DNA of 64,000 bases from Aurantiacibacter sediminis (GTDB lineage: Bacteria > Pseudomonadota > Alphaproteobacteria > Sphingomonadales > Sphingomonadaceae): assembly GCF_016019885.1 (NCBI RefSeq), contig NZ_JAEANY010000002.1, forward strand, positions 558,001-622,000. The letters run 5' to 3'. Under the pieces are notes generated by a model. That model searched no databases and was not told where the DNA came from. It was given only the letters and a program-made list of their open reading frames with translations. Below are positions 9,299 to 17,046 of this stretch, piece after piece (the stretch's first letter is position 1; each line of letters starts with the position of its first letter). The translations under genes were made by a program, and so were the position numbers.

Positions 9299-10278
9299 GG
9301 GATCGCTGCTCCTCCACCGGTCAGCATCGCTGCAAGCGCACCGATCAATGCGATGTTGACAAGGACGTTGAAAGGAAACGTGATCGACAAAGACATCGTG
9401 AGATAAATGCCCGGATCGGCTTCTGGCAGTGCGAGCCGCATGGCAGCGGGGACGGCAATATAGCTGGCGCTGGCGCACAAAACGCCAAGCGCTGCGGAAG
9501 AGCCTGTATCGAGACCTATGCCGACCCCCAGAACCGTTCCGACTGCGCCGTTGAAAAGCGGCAGGGCCAATGCGATTGCGACCAGGCGCCACGTCAGGCT
9601 GCGCGAGTCCATCACCCGCCGAGCCGCGATCAGGCCCATGTCGAGGAGGAAGATGCAGAGCACGCCTTTGAACATCGCACCGAAAAACGGCTCGACATCG
9701 GCAAAGCCGGAGGGCCCTGCGATCCAGCCTATGGCAAACGCACCTAGAAGGAGTACGACAGACGCATTGAAAAGGACCTCGTGGAGCAGTTCTTTCGTGC
9801 TCTGGCCGCTATCCGATCCGCCGCCGCGGGCGAGGACGAGGCCAGCAAGGATGGCGGGGCTTTCCATCGTCGCCATGACGGCGACCATATAACCTTCCGG
9901 CGGATTGCCCTGCAGCTCGAAGATCTCAACCGCGGTGACAAAAGTCACCACGCTGATCGACCCGTAATGCGCCGCGACCGCGCCTGCATTGATCCGGTCG
10001 AGTTTGCCGAAGCCTTTGAGTAGCCAGTAAGCATAGAGCGGCATGACGAAGCCTGCGCCGATGCCGGCGGCAAGGGCGGCGAGTACGGTCCCGTCCAAGC
10101 CCGATTCCGCGACTTCGATACCGCCCTTAAGGCCGATCGCCGCCATCAGGTATAGCGACATGCCCTTGGCGATGGCTTCCGGGATGGCGAGGTCCGAGCG
10201 GGCGAATGCCGCGAGCAAGCCCAATACGAAAAAGAGCACTACCGGGGAGGTGAGCGCCTGTATGCCGACTGCGTCCAT
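9295..10278 (-). CDS. sbtA: SbtA-type sodium-dependent bicarbonate transporter
   Basis: Inner-membrane transporter of the SBT/DUF897 family, 327 residues, about ten membrane segments in two inverted halves. Family features include GLKGGIEVAESGL near residue 50, the AAHYGSISVVTFVTA segment, MATMESPAILAGL, and in the second half CASASYIAVPAAMRLALPEA with FPFNVLVNIALI. Sequence and its coupling to a PII-like gene and a carbonic anhydrase gene support bicarbonate as substrate. ATG 10278 (MDAVGIQALTSP) was chosen; an upstream start adds 12 polar residues. It diverges from lipA across about 70-85 bases. Confidence 0.9.
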   Translation of the reverse strand: MDAVGIQALTSPVVLFFVLGLLAAFARSDLAIPEAIAKGMSLYLMAAIGLKGGIEVAESGLDGTVLAALAAGIGAGFVMPLYAYWLLKGFGKLDRINAGAVAAHYGSISVVTFVTAVEIFELQGNPPEGYMVAVMATMESPAILAGLVLARGGGSDSGQSTKELLHEVLFNASVVLLLGAFAIGWIAGPSGFADVEPFFGAMFKGVLCIFLLDMGLIAARRVMDSRSLTWRLVAIALALPLFNGAVGTVLGVGIGLDTGSSAALGVLCASASYIAVPAAMRLALPEADPGIYLTMSLSITFPFNVLVNIALIGALAAMLTGGGAAIP

Positions 10279-10361
10279 GACAGACCGCTTATGCCAGCAT
10301 ACGAATGAGGGCAAGCGTCCCCATTGCGGTTATCCTGAGGGTTCCCTAAGTGGGCAGCGAA

Positions 10362-11309
10362 ATGACCGATCTCAGCAATCCTCCGCAGCCCGAGGGCGAA
10401 CGTCCGGCCCGCCAGCGCAAGCCCGACTGGATCCGCGTGAAAGCCCCCGTTTCGAAGGGCTATCACGAAACGCGCAAGCTGATGCGTGATCTCAATCTCA
10501 ACACGGTGTGCGAAGAGGCGGCTTGCCCCAATATCGGTGAATGCTGGACGAAGAAGCATGCCACGGTGATGATCCTTGGCGATGTTTGCACGCGCGCCTG
10601 CGCCTTCTGTAACGTGAAGACCGGCATGCCGCGCATCGTCGATCCGATGGAGCCGGAGAATGTTGCGGTGGCGGCGGGCAAGATGGGGCTGGAGCACATC
10701 GTTATCACCAGCGTGGATCGTGACGATCTGCCCGATGGCGGTGCATCTCAATTTGTTAAGGTCATCAAGGCGCTTCGCCGCGAGACTCCGAGCACTACGA
10801 TCGAGATTCTCACACCCGATTTTCGCGGAAAAATGCGTCCTGCGGTCGAAGCGATCTGTGAAGCCGGACCCGACGTCTACAATCATAATCTCGAGACCGT
10901 GCCGCGCCTGTACCCGACAATTCGTCCGGGTGCGCGTTACTACGCTTCACTGCGCCTACTGGAAGAAGTGAAGAGCCACGATCCGATGATCTTCACCAAG
11001 TCTGGCATCATGCTTGGCCTCGGTGAACAGCGGCTTGAAGTACATCAGGTGATGGATGACATGCGAAGTGCTGACGTCGATTTTATGACCATGGGGCAGT
11101 ATCTCCAGCCGACGCCAAAGCATGCGAATGTCGAGGAATTTGTGACGCCGAAAGCCTTTGACGCCTATGGCGCCATTGCCCGCGCGAAGGGTTTCCTGCA
11201 GGTCGCATCAACTCCGCTCACGCGCTCCAGTTATCATGCAGGCGATGATTTCGCGCAAATGAAGGCGGCGCGCGAGGCGAAGCTGGCAAAGGCGAAGGCG
11301 AAAGCCTGA
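10362..11309 (+). CDS. lipA: Lipoyl synthase
   Basis: Radical-SAM enzyme that inserts two sulfurs into protein-bound octanoyl groups to make lipoate, needed by the E2 encoded at 34687-36012. Both iron-sulfur motifs are present: the auxiliary cluster set [12 protein letters not shown] (CX4CX5C) and the radical-SAM set CTRACAFC (CX3CX2C), plus the C-terminal RSSYHAG. From ATG 10362 it is 315 residues; a GTG at 10350 is an alternative with a better-spaced GAGG (10337-10340). It is coupled to the next gene by TGATG. The divergent partner is sbtA. Confidence 0.96.
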   Translation: MTDLSNPPQPEGERPARQRKPDWIRVKAPVSKGYHETRKLMRDLNLNTVCEEAACPNIGECWTKKHATVMILGDVCTRACAFCNVKTGMPRIVDPMEPENVAVAAGKMGLEHIVITSVDRDDLPDGGASQFVKVIKALRRETPSTTIEILTPDFRGKMRPAVEAICEAGPDVYNHNLETVPRLYPTIRPGARYYASLRLLEEVKSHDPMIFTKSGIMLGLGEQRLEVHQVMDDMRSADVDFMTMGQYLQPTPKHANVEEFVTPKAFDAYGAIARAKGFLQVASTPLTRSSYHAGDDFAQMKAAREAKLAKAKAKA

Positions 11310-11770
11310 TGCCGAAGATCCGTGAAACGAAGCGACTGCCCTACACGGCCGAACAGATGTTCGACCTGGTGGCCGACGTCGATAAATATCCCGAATTCCT
11401 GCCATGGGTCGTCGCGACGCGGGTGCGCAAGGATAGCGATACCGAGATGACTGCGCACATGCTCGTCGGTTTTAAGGCGCTTCGCGAGAAGTTCACATCG
11501 AAAGTGGTGAAAGATCGCCCGAACACGATCAACGTTCACTATATCGATGGTCCACTGCGCGACCTCGACAACAATTGGACATTTCGTGATGTGGGCGAGG
11601 GCGCGTGCGAGATCGATTTCTGCGTCGACTTTGCGTTCAAGAACATCATGTTCGAGACGCTTGCCGGACAATATATCGACCGTGCATTCCGCAAAATGGT
11701 CGCGGCTTTTGAAACCCGCGCGCAGGATCTCTACGGAAGCAACAGCTCCAACGCGCAAAGCGTCGCCTGA
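11309..11770 (+). CDS. RatA/COQ10-like START-domain protein
   Basis: A 153-residue polyketide cyclase/START-fold protein. The sequence TRKLPYTAEQMFDLVADVD-like opening, YPEFLPWVVATRV and the central WTFRDVGEGACEIDF strand are diagnostic of the Coq10/RatA family. In alphaproteobacteria such proteins are linked to ubiquinone binding; E. coli RatA was described as a ribosome-associated toxin, so the exact role is uncertain. Its ATG overlaps the lipA stop. Its 3' end overlaps the convergent CinA-C gene by 40 bases; the C-terminal tail after about residue 140 is the part encoded in the overlap. Confidence 0.88.
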   Translation: MPKIRETKRLPYTAEQMFDLVADVDKYPEFLPWVVATRVRKDSDTEMTAHMLVGFKALREKFTSKVVKDRPNTINVHYIDGPLRDLDNNWTFRDVGEGACEIDFCVDFAFKNIMFETLAGQYIDRAFRKMVAAFETRAQDLYGSNSSNAQSVA

Positions 11771-12228
11771 CGCCGAACGCCGGCTCGGTTTTCGCCTTCG
11801 AACAATCGTTCATCGGCGGTAGGCTCGGCTTCACCGCGGATGGCGCGGGCGAATACGACTGTGCCGACAGGCTTGCGCTCGCTTCCGCCGCCTGGACCGG
11901 CGATTCCGCTGATGGCGACGGCAACATCGGCATCGCTCCGCTCAAGCGCCCCCTGTGCCATGGCAAAAGCCGTCGCGACAGATACAGCGCCAAAGGCTTC
12001 TAAAATGTCGAGCGGCACGCCCAAATCCGACTGCTTGGCTTCGTTGGAGTAGGTGACGTAGCTGCGATCGAGCACAGCTGAGCTCCCTGCAATTTCTGTG
12101 ATTGCGCTGGCGACGAGCCCGCCCGTGCAGCTTTCCGCCATCACGATTTTGCGACCGGCCGCAGCGTTCTCTTCGACCACGCGCTTGGCGAGCTGGTAAA
12201 TGTCGTCGGGAAAAAGAGTGTCGGTCAT
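11731..12228 (-). CDS. CinA C-terminal domain protein (nicotinamide-nucleotide amidase type)
   Basis: A stand-alone CinA_C/PncC-family protein (165 residues), predicted to deamidate NMN to nicotinate mononucleotide in pyridine-nucleotide recycling. Diagnostic motifs are AESCTGGLVASAITEI (about 30-45), the SYVTYSNEAKQSDLGV segment and GIAGPGGGSERKPVGTV (about 109-125). The N-terminal COG1058 half found in full-length CinA is absent. It overlaps ispDF by four bases (ATGA) and thus belongs to the ispDF operon; its 3' end overlaps the convergent START-protein gene. Confidence 0.92.
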   Translation of the reverse strand: MTDTLFPDDIYQLAKRVVEENAAAGRKIVMAESCTGGLVASAITEIAGSSAVLDRSYVTYSNEAKQSDLGVPLDILEAFGAVSVATAFAMAQGALERSDADVAVAISGIAGPGGGSERKPVGTVVFARAIRGEAEPTADERLFEGENRAGVRRQATLCALELLLP

Positions 12229-13394
12229 GACGTTTCCTTCGCTGCCAAAGTGGCGCTCGCTTGCGCAGCGATGCCTTCACCGCGGCCGGTAAAACCTAAT
12301 TTTTCTGTGGTGGTGGCTTTCACGCTGACCTGATCTACGCCCACTTCAAGGAGCTCCGCGAGCTTTGCTCTCATGGCTTCGCGGTGCGGGCCGATCTTCG
12401 GTGCTTCGCAGATGAGGGTCAAATCGACATTGCCAATGCGCCAGCCTTTCTCGGCGGCGACTTTGACAGCATGCTCGACAAAGCGCGATGAAGGCGCGCC
12501 TTTCCATTGCGGATCGCTGGGCGGGAAATGGTCGCCAATATCGCCCTGTGCGCAAGCTCCAAGGATTGCATCGACTACGGCATGCAAACCCACATCGGCA
12601 TCGCTATGCCCGGCAAGGCCTTTGTCGTGCTCCAGCTTGATCCCGCACAGCCACAGCTCTTCGCCATCGGCGAGGCGGTGCACATCGAAGCCATTGCCAA
12701 CGCAAATTGCGGGGAAGGGGGGCTGCTGCTCCATGAAATCCTCGGCGAAAGTCAGTTTCTTCAGGCGTTCATCACCGTCGACCAGCGCAACATCGTGCCC
12801 CGCGGCTTCCAACACCTGCGCGTCGTCCCCGGCATTGGTTCCACCCTGCCAGGCTCGGTGCGCTGCGAGAATGGTATCATAGCGGAAGGCCTGAGGCGTT
12901 TGGACCCGGCGTAATTCATCACGTTTGGCGTCGCCCGCCATCAAGCCATTCTCGGCGCGGATCATGCTGTCGACGACCGGCAGTACCGGAATTGCGCCTG
13001 GCGATTTGTCCAGAGCCCCAAGCAGCCGCATGATCACGTCCTGAGGTAAATCCGGACGCGCGGCATCATGAATCAGGACCTTTGCCGGCTGGTGCTGTTC
13101 CATAGCTTCAAGCGCAAGCCGCACGCTGTCCTGCCGCGTGGGGCCGCCTGTGATGAACACAACGCCCGAAATGCCAGACAGTGCTTGGCTTGCAATCTCG
13201 TCAGCACCCCCAGGGATTGCGACAACGATCGGCGACGCCCCAGCCTCAGCCAGCGCGCTCGCGGAGTGGCGCAGAACCGGTTGCCCCTTCCACTGCGAAA
13301 ATTGCTTCGGCACGGGTTGCCCTGCGCGCAGGCCTTTGCCTGCTGCCACGATGATGGCGCCGAAGCTGGTCGCGTTGTCCGAATTGCTATGCAT
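12225..13394 (-). CDS. ispDF: Bifunctional IspD/IspF, MEP isoprenoid pathway
   Basis: Fusion of 2-C-methylerythritol 4-phosphate cytidylyltransferase (residues about 11-225) and 2-C-methylerythritol 2,4-cyclodiphosphate synthase (about 228-385), catalysing two non-consecutive steps of isoprenoid precursor synthesis. IspD shows AIIVAAGKGLRAGQPVPKQF and VLIHDAARPDLP; IspF shows the metal site FDVHRL and AGHSDADVGLHAVVDAILGA, plus KATTTEKLGFTGRGEGIA near the end. Such fusions are common in alphaproteobacteria. ATG 13394 gives MHSNSDNATSFGAI; an in-frame start 13 codons upstream adds low-complexity residues only. Divergent from dusB. Confidence 0.96.
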   Translation of the reverse strand: MHSNSDNATSFGAIIVAAGKGLRAGQPVPKQFSQWKGQPVLRHSASALAEAGASPIVVAIPGGADEIASQALSGISGVVFITGGPTRQDSVRLALEAMEQHQPAKVLIHDAARPDLPQDVIMRLLGALDKSPGAIPVLPVVDSMIRAENGLMAGDAKRDELRRVQTPQAFRYDTILAAHRAWQGGTNAGDDAQVLEAAGHDVALVDGDERLKKLTFAEDFMEQQPPFPAICVGNGFDVHRLADGEELWLCGIKLEHDKGLAGHSDADVGLHAVVDAILGACAQGDIGDHFPPSDPQWKGAPSSRFVEHAVKVAAEKGWRIGNVDLTLICEAPKIGPHREAMRAKLAELLEVGVDQVSVKATTTEKLGFTGRGEGIAAQASATLAAKETS

Positions 13395-13447
13395 TGCGCC
13401 AAGCCCGCTACCTGCTTGAGCCGCGCCTCGCAATCCACTATGCGCCT

Positions 13448-13462
13448 GCCTAAATATTAGGC
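13448..13462. promoter_or_regulatory. Inverted repeat upstream of dusB-ntrBC
   Basis: The sequence TGCCTAA-ATA-TTAGGCA (outer bases at 13447 and 13463) is a perfect 7-base-arm palindrome with a 3-base centre, ending 6 bases before the dusB ATG and lying in the 74-base divergent spacer to ispDF. Its position suggests an operator or a hairpin near the translation start. No factor is known to me for this motif. Confidence 0.45.
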
Positions 13463-13468
13463 ACCATC

Positions 13469-14491
13469 ATGAGCGACACGTCGAATCCCAACCCGCCGGC
13501 AGTCACGCCGATCGAAATCGGTCCGATCAGGATCGATTGCCCGGTCGTACTCGCGCCGATGACGGGGGTGACCGATATGCCGTTCCGCCAGCTGGTGCGG
13601 CGCTATGGCTCTGGGCTCAATGTGACCGAGATGATCGCCAGTGAAGCTGCCATCCGCGAAACCCGCCAGTCGATCCAGAAAGCGCGCTGGCATGAAAGCG
13701 AAGATCCGGTCTCGATGCAGCTTGTCGGCTGCGATCCCGAAAGCATGGCCGATGCCGCCAGGCTAAGCGAGGATCAAGGCGCGGCCATTATCGACATTAA
13801 CTTCGGCTGCCCGGTGCGTAAGGTCGTCGGGCAAATGGCGGGCAGCGCGCTGATGCGTGAAGTCCCGCTGGCGACCAAACTGATGGAAGCGACAGTCAAG
13901 GCCGTTGATGTGCCGGTGACGGTCAAGATGCGGATGGGTTGGGACCATGCGAGCCTCAACGCGCCCGAACTCGCCCATATCGCTGAAGACCTCGGTGTGA
14001 AGCTCGTCACAGTGCACGGACGGACGCGAAACCAGATGTATAAAGGCAGCGCCGACTGGTCTTTCATCAAATCGGTAAAGGATGCGGTCGATATTCCCGT
14101 CATCGTGAACGGAGACATCTGCTCGATCCCTGATGCCGCCAAAGCACTCGAGCAATCGGGCGCGGATGGGCTGATGATCGGGCGCGGTGCCTATGGCAAG
14201 CCGTGGCTGCTCGGGCAGGTGATGCACTGGTGGCAGACTGGCGAAGTTCTTGAAAGCCCCAGCTTCTCCGAGCAGTACGAGACGCTGATTGAACACTATA
14301 ATGGAATGTTGGAGCATTACGGTGAGGACGTGGGCGTAAAGATCGCTCGCAAGCACCTTGGCTGGTATACCAAGGGCCTGCATGGCAGCGCCGACTTCCG
14401 CAACAAGGTCAATTTCATCGACGATGCGGATCAGGTTCTCGGCGAGCTTGAGCGCTTTTATGAGCCTTTCATCCGGCGCCGCGCCGCGTGA
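13469..14491 (+). CDS. dusB: tRNA-dihydrouridine synthase DusB (NifR3-like)
   Basis: FMN enzyme that reduces specific uridines in tRNA to dihydrouridine, 340 residues. Seen: [20 protein letters not shown] at residues about 29-48, [20 protein letters not shown] with the catalytic Cys near residue 114, [26 protein letters not shown] (FMN and tRNA contacts) and [12 protein letters not shown]. In alphaproteobacteria this gene (nifR3) leads the ntrBC operon, as here: its TGA overlaps the ntrB GTG by four bases. The inverted repeat at 13448-13462 just precedes it. Confidence 0.95.
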   Translation: MSDTSNPNPPAVTPIEIGPIRIDCPVVLAPMTGVTDMPFRQLVRRYGSGLNVTEMIASEAAIRETRQSIQKARWHESEDPVSMQLVGCDPESMADAARLSEDQGAAIIDINFGCPVRKVVGQMAGSALMREVPLATKLMEATVKAVDVPVTVKMRMGWDHASLNAPELAHIAEDLGVKLVTVHGRTRNQMYKGSADWSFIKSVKDAVDIPVIVNGDICSIPDAAKALEQSGADGLMIGRGAYGKPWLLGQVMHWWQTGEVLESPSFSEQYETLIEHYNGMLEHYGEDVGVKIARKHLGWYTKGLHGSADFRNKVNFIDDADQVLGELERFYEPFIRRRAA

Positions 14492-15582
14492 GCAAGGAGG
14501 CCTCCGCCGCTGCAACCCCGCCGCCCGGACCAAGCGACCAGATCGCTGGCCTAAGTTTCGCTTTACTGCTCGTTACACCCGAATTGCGCATTGCTGAGGT
14601 CAATCCTGCTGGCGAAGTGCTTCTCGGTGCGAGTGCCGCGCGGCTTTCCGGGAGGGAATTGCTCGACGTCCTCGGCCTGACGCAGAGCGATCTTGCAGAG
14701 AGGCTGAAAGATCCTGAGGCGCAGCTGGTTGCGCGCGGCCTTGACGTCACCATCAACGAACGCCCCTGGCGCACCAATCTGACCGTTTCCACCATGGCCT
14801 CCCATCCAGGCTGGCGCATGATAACCCTTTCAGATGCGAGCCAGGGTGAGCGTTTCGAAGAGCAGGAAAGGCGCCCGGTCCTTCGCGGTCCTGCGGTGTT
14901 GGCACACGAGATCAAGAACCCGCTAGCGGCCATCCGCGGCGCGGCGCAATTGCTGGAAAAGCAAGCGAGCGATAAGCAGGCACCGCTTACACGGCTTGTG
15001 GTTCAGGAGGTCGATCGCATTGCCCAGCTCATCGATCGGATGCAGCGGCTCGGGCGGGAGCAAAGCGAACCTGTTGCACCGGTCAATCTGCATGAGGCGA
15101 TCCGCAAGGCGATCTCAACGGTGAAAATGACGGCGGATGACGCAGTGGCGTGGAAAGAGGAATTCGATCCGTCCCTGCCGCCTGTCCTCGCCAACGACGG
15201 TGCGTTGGTGCAGGTTCTGGTCAATCTGATCGCCAATGCGCGGGACGCCGCATCGCAAAATGTCGCGCCGCAAATTCGCATCCGCACCCGTTTTGCAGGC
15301 GGAGTGGTGACGAATGTCATCCGTCTCGGGCGGTCCATCAAATTGCCGATCGAAATTCGCGTGAGCGACAATGGCTCGGGCGTAGACCCTGCTTTGCGCG
15401 ATCACATTTTCGAACCTTTCGTTTCCAGCAAAGCGCACGGGCAGGGCTTGGGGCTGGCCCTGGTGCAGAAACTCGTGCGCGACATGAATGGCAGGGTCAG
15501 TCATGAACGCGATGACGCCGCCGGATGGACGCATTTTCGTATTCAACTGCCGGTTGCAAAGCCAAACGGAGAAAAGACATGA
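14488..15582 (+). CDS. ntrB: Nitrogen regulation sensor kinase NtrB
   Basis: Cytoplasmic histidine kinase/phosphatase acting on NtrC, 364 residues. A small PAS domain (about residues 20-110) precedes HisKA with [20 protein letters not shown] (His140), then the HATPase_c domain with [11 protein letters not shown] (N box), [10 protein letters not shown] (G1) and [13 protein letters not shown] (G2). No membrane segments. In the family, PII protein binding switches it to phosphatase when nitrogen is sufficient. GTG start overlaps dusB; its TGA overlaps the ntrC ATG (ATGA). Confidence 0.95.
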   Translation: MSKEASAAATPPPGPSDQIAGLSFALLLVTPELRIAEVNPAGEVLLGASAARLSGRELLDVLGLTQSDLAERLKDPEAQLVARGLDVTINERPWRTNLTVSTMASHPGWRMITLSDASQGERFEEQERRPVLRGPAVLAHEIKNPLAAIRGAAQLLEKQASDKQAPLTRLVVQEVDRIAQLIDRMQRLGREQSEPVAPVNLHEAIRKAISTVKMTADDAVAWKEEFDPSLPPVLANDGALVQVLVNLIANARDAASQNVAPQIRIRTRFAGGVVTNVIRLGRSIKLPIEIRVSDNGSGVDPALRDHIFEPFVSSKAHGQGLGLALVQKLVRDMNGRVSHERDDAAGWTHFRIQLPVAKPNGEKT

Positions 15583-16988
15583 CGCGGCGCGCGCTGCTGA
15601 TCGAAGACGATACCGCGATTGCGACGGTCATTCGCGCAGGGCTGGAAGCGGAAGGCTTCGCGGTGGAAGCGCAGGATAGCGTGGCGGGGAGGGATTCTTC
15701 GCTGGCAGCAGGGCAGTTCGACGTCATGCTCACTGACGTCATGCTGAGCGATGGCGACGGGATCGAAACGCTTGGAGAGGTGCGCAAAAGCTATCCTGAC
15801 CTTCCGATTATCATCCTGTCTGCCCAGAACACGCTCGACACGGCCGTGCGCGCGACGGATCGGGGCGCGTTTGAGTACTTCCCGAAACCCTTCGACCTCA
15901 ATGAAGTCGTCCGCGCAGCGCGACAGGCAGCCGACTCCGTCGGTAAGAGCTCTGCCGAGGTGGAAGATCCCGGCGATGGCCTTCCGCTCATCGGGCGCAG
16001 CGCTGCTATGCAGGATGTCTACCGACTCATTACGCGCGTGCTGCATAATGATTTGTCGGTCTTGGTGCTTGGAGAGTCCGGGACGGGGAAAGAGCTTGTC
16101 GCAGAGGCGATCCACGAGCTTGGCAGCCGCAAGACAGGACCCTTCATTGCGGTCAATGCGGCGGCGATCCCGCGCGAATTGATCGAAAGCGAGCTCTTCG
16201 GGCATGAGAAAGGCGCCTTCACCGGCGCCACCACGCGCAATATCGGCAAATTCGAGCAAGCCAATGGCGGCACGCTTTTCCTCGACGAAATCGGCGACAT
16301 GCCTGCCGAGGCACAGACGCGGCTGCTGCGCGCACTGCAGGCCGGGAGGATCAGGCGCGTTGGCGGCAGCCAGGAGATTTCGGTCGACGTTCGCGTGATC
16401 GCCGCGACCAATCGCGATCTTGCGCCGATGATTGCCGAAGGTTCTTTCCGTGAAGACCTGTATTATCGGCTCAATGTGGTGCCCATCCAGCTGCCGCCGC
16501 TTCGTGACCGCGCGGGTGATGTAGAGCCGCTAGCCAAACACTTCCTTAAACTGGCCACGACGGAGGGGTTGCCTGCGCGAACTCTGTCGGATGATGCCGT
16601 GCGGGTCCTTGCAGATCAGCCGTGGCGGGGAAATGTCCGTGAACTGCGTAACCTAGTCTATCGCGCCGCTTTGTTATCTCGCGACGATGTGATTGATGCT
16701 GAGACCGTGGCTGGCCTGCTCGATACCAGCCTCCAGGTTGCCGATGCGGACGAGGTGGGCGATATTGAAATGCAGATCGCAAATTGGCTCGGTGCTCAGA
16801 ACTTCGCAGATGGCTCGCTCTATCAGCAGGCCGCCGAGAAGCTTGAAAGACCTGTCTTCCAGCATGCCTTGAAAACCACCGGCGGAAATCAGCTCAAAGC
16901 AGCGCAAATGCTCGGCATTAATCGCAACACTTTGCGCAAGCGATTGCAGGAACTGCAGATCGATCCGGAGCAATTTAGCCGCAGCTGA
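15579..16988 (+). CDS. ntrC: Nitrogen response regulator NtrC (sigma-54 activator)
   Basis: Response regulator of 469 residues: receiver domain with phospho-acceptor Asp53 (DVMLTDVMLSDGDG), AAA+ domain with Walker A GESGTGKE (about 164), the intact sigma-54 contact loop GAFTGA (about 212-217), Walker B LFLDEIGDM, and a C-terminal Fis-type helix-turn-helix (NQLKAAQMLGINRNTLRKRL). It should therefore be able to activate RNA polymerase with RpoN. ATG 15579 is chosen because it overlaps the ntrB stop and begins right at the receiver domain; an earlier in-frame start lies within ntrB. Confidence 0.96.
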   Translation: MTRRALLIEDDTAIATVIRAGLEAEGFAVEAQDSVAGRDSSLAAGQFDVMLTDVMLSDGDGIETLGEVRKSYPDLPIIILSAQNTLDTAVRATDRGAFEYFPKPFDLNEVVRAARQAADSVGKSSAEVEDPGDGLPLIGRSAAMQDVYRLITRVLHNDLSVLVLGESGTGKELVAEAIHELGSRKTGPFIAVNAAAIPRELIESELFGHEKGAFTGATTRNIGKFEQANGGTLFLDEIGDMPAEAQTRLLRALQAGRIRRVGGSQEISVDVRVIAATNRDLAPMIAEGSFREDLYYRLNVVPIQLPPLRDRAGDVEPLAKHFLKLATTEGLPARTLSDDAVRVLADQPWRGNVRELRNLVYRAALLSRDDVIDAETVAGLLDTSLQVADADEVGDIEMQIANWLGAQNFADGSLYQQAAEKLERPVFQHALKTTGGNQLKAAQMLGINRNTLRKRLQELQIDPEQFSRS

Positions 16989-17009
16989 GGACATTTCGGG
17001 AGAAAGCCC

Positions 17010-17045
17010 TTGCAAAACTGCAACAGCGCTGTTGTAAGCTTGCAA
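17010..17045. promoter_or_regulatory. Symmetric dyad element between ntrC and ntrY
   Basis: The 14-base perfect palindrome CAACAGCGCTGTTG (17021-17034) is flanked at exactly equal distance by two TTGCAA hexamers (17010-17015 and 17040-17045), themselves palindromic. The whole array is two-fold symmetric about 17027/17028 and ends one base before the ntrY GTG. It may be a regulator binding site for ntrYX or an RNA hairpin covering the ntrY start. No run of T follows, so it is not a classic terminator. Confidence 0.5.
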
Positions 17046-17046
17046 C

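Noticed and set aside
8349-10278. Carboxysome or autotrophy locus
   Set aside because: No RuBisCO, shell protein or Calvin-cycle gene is present in the neighbourhood.
16988-17046. Rho-independent terminator after ntrC
   Set aside because: The dyad at 17010-17045 lacks a T run on either strand.
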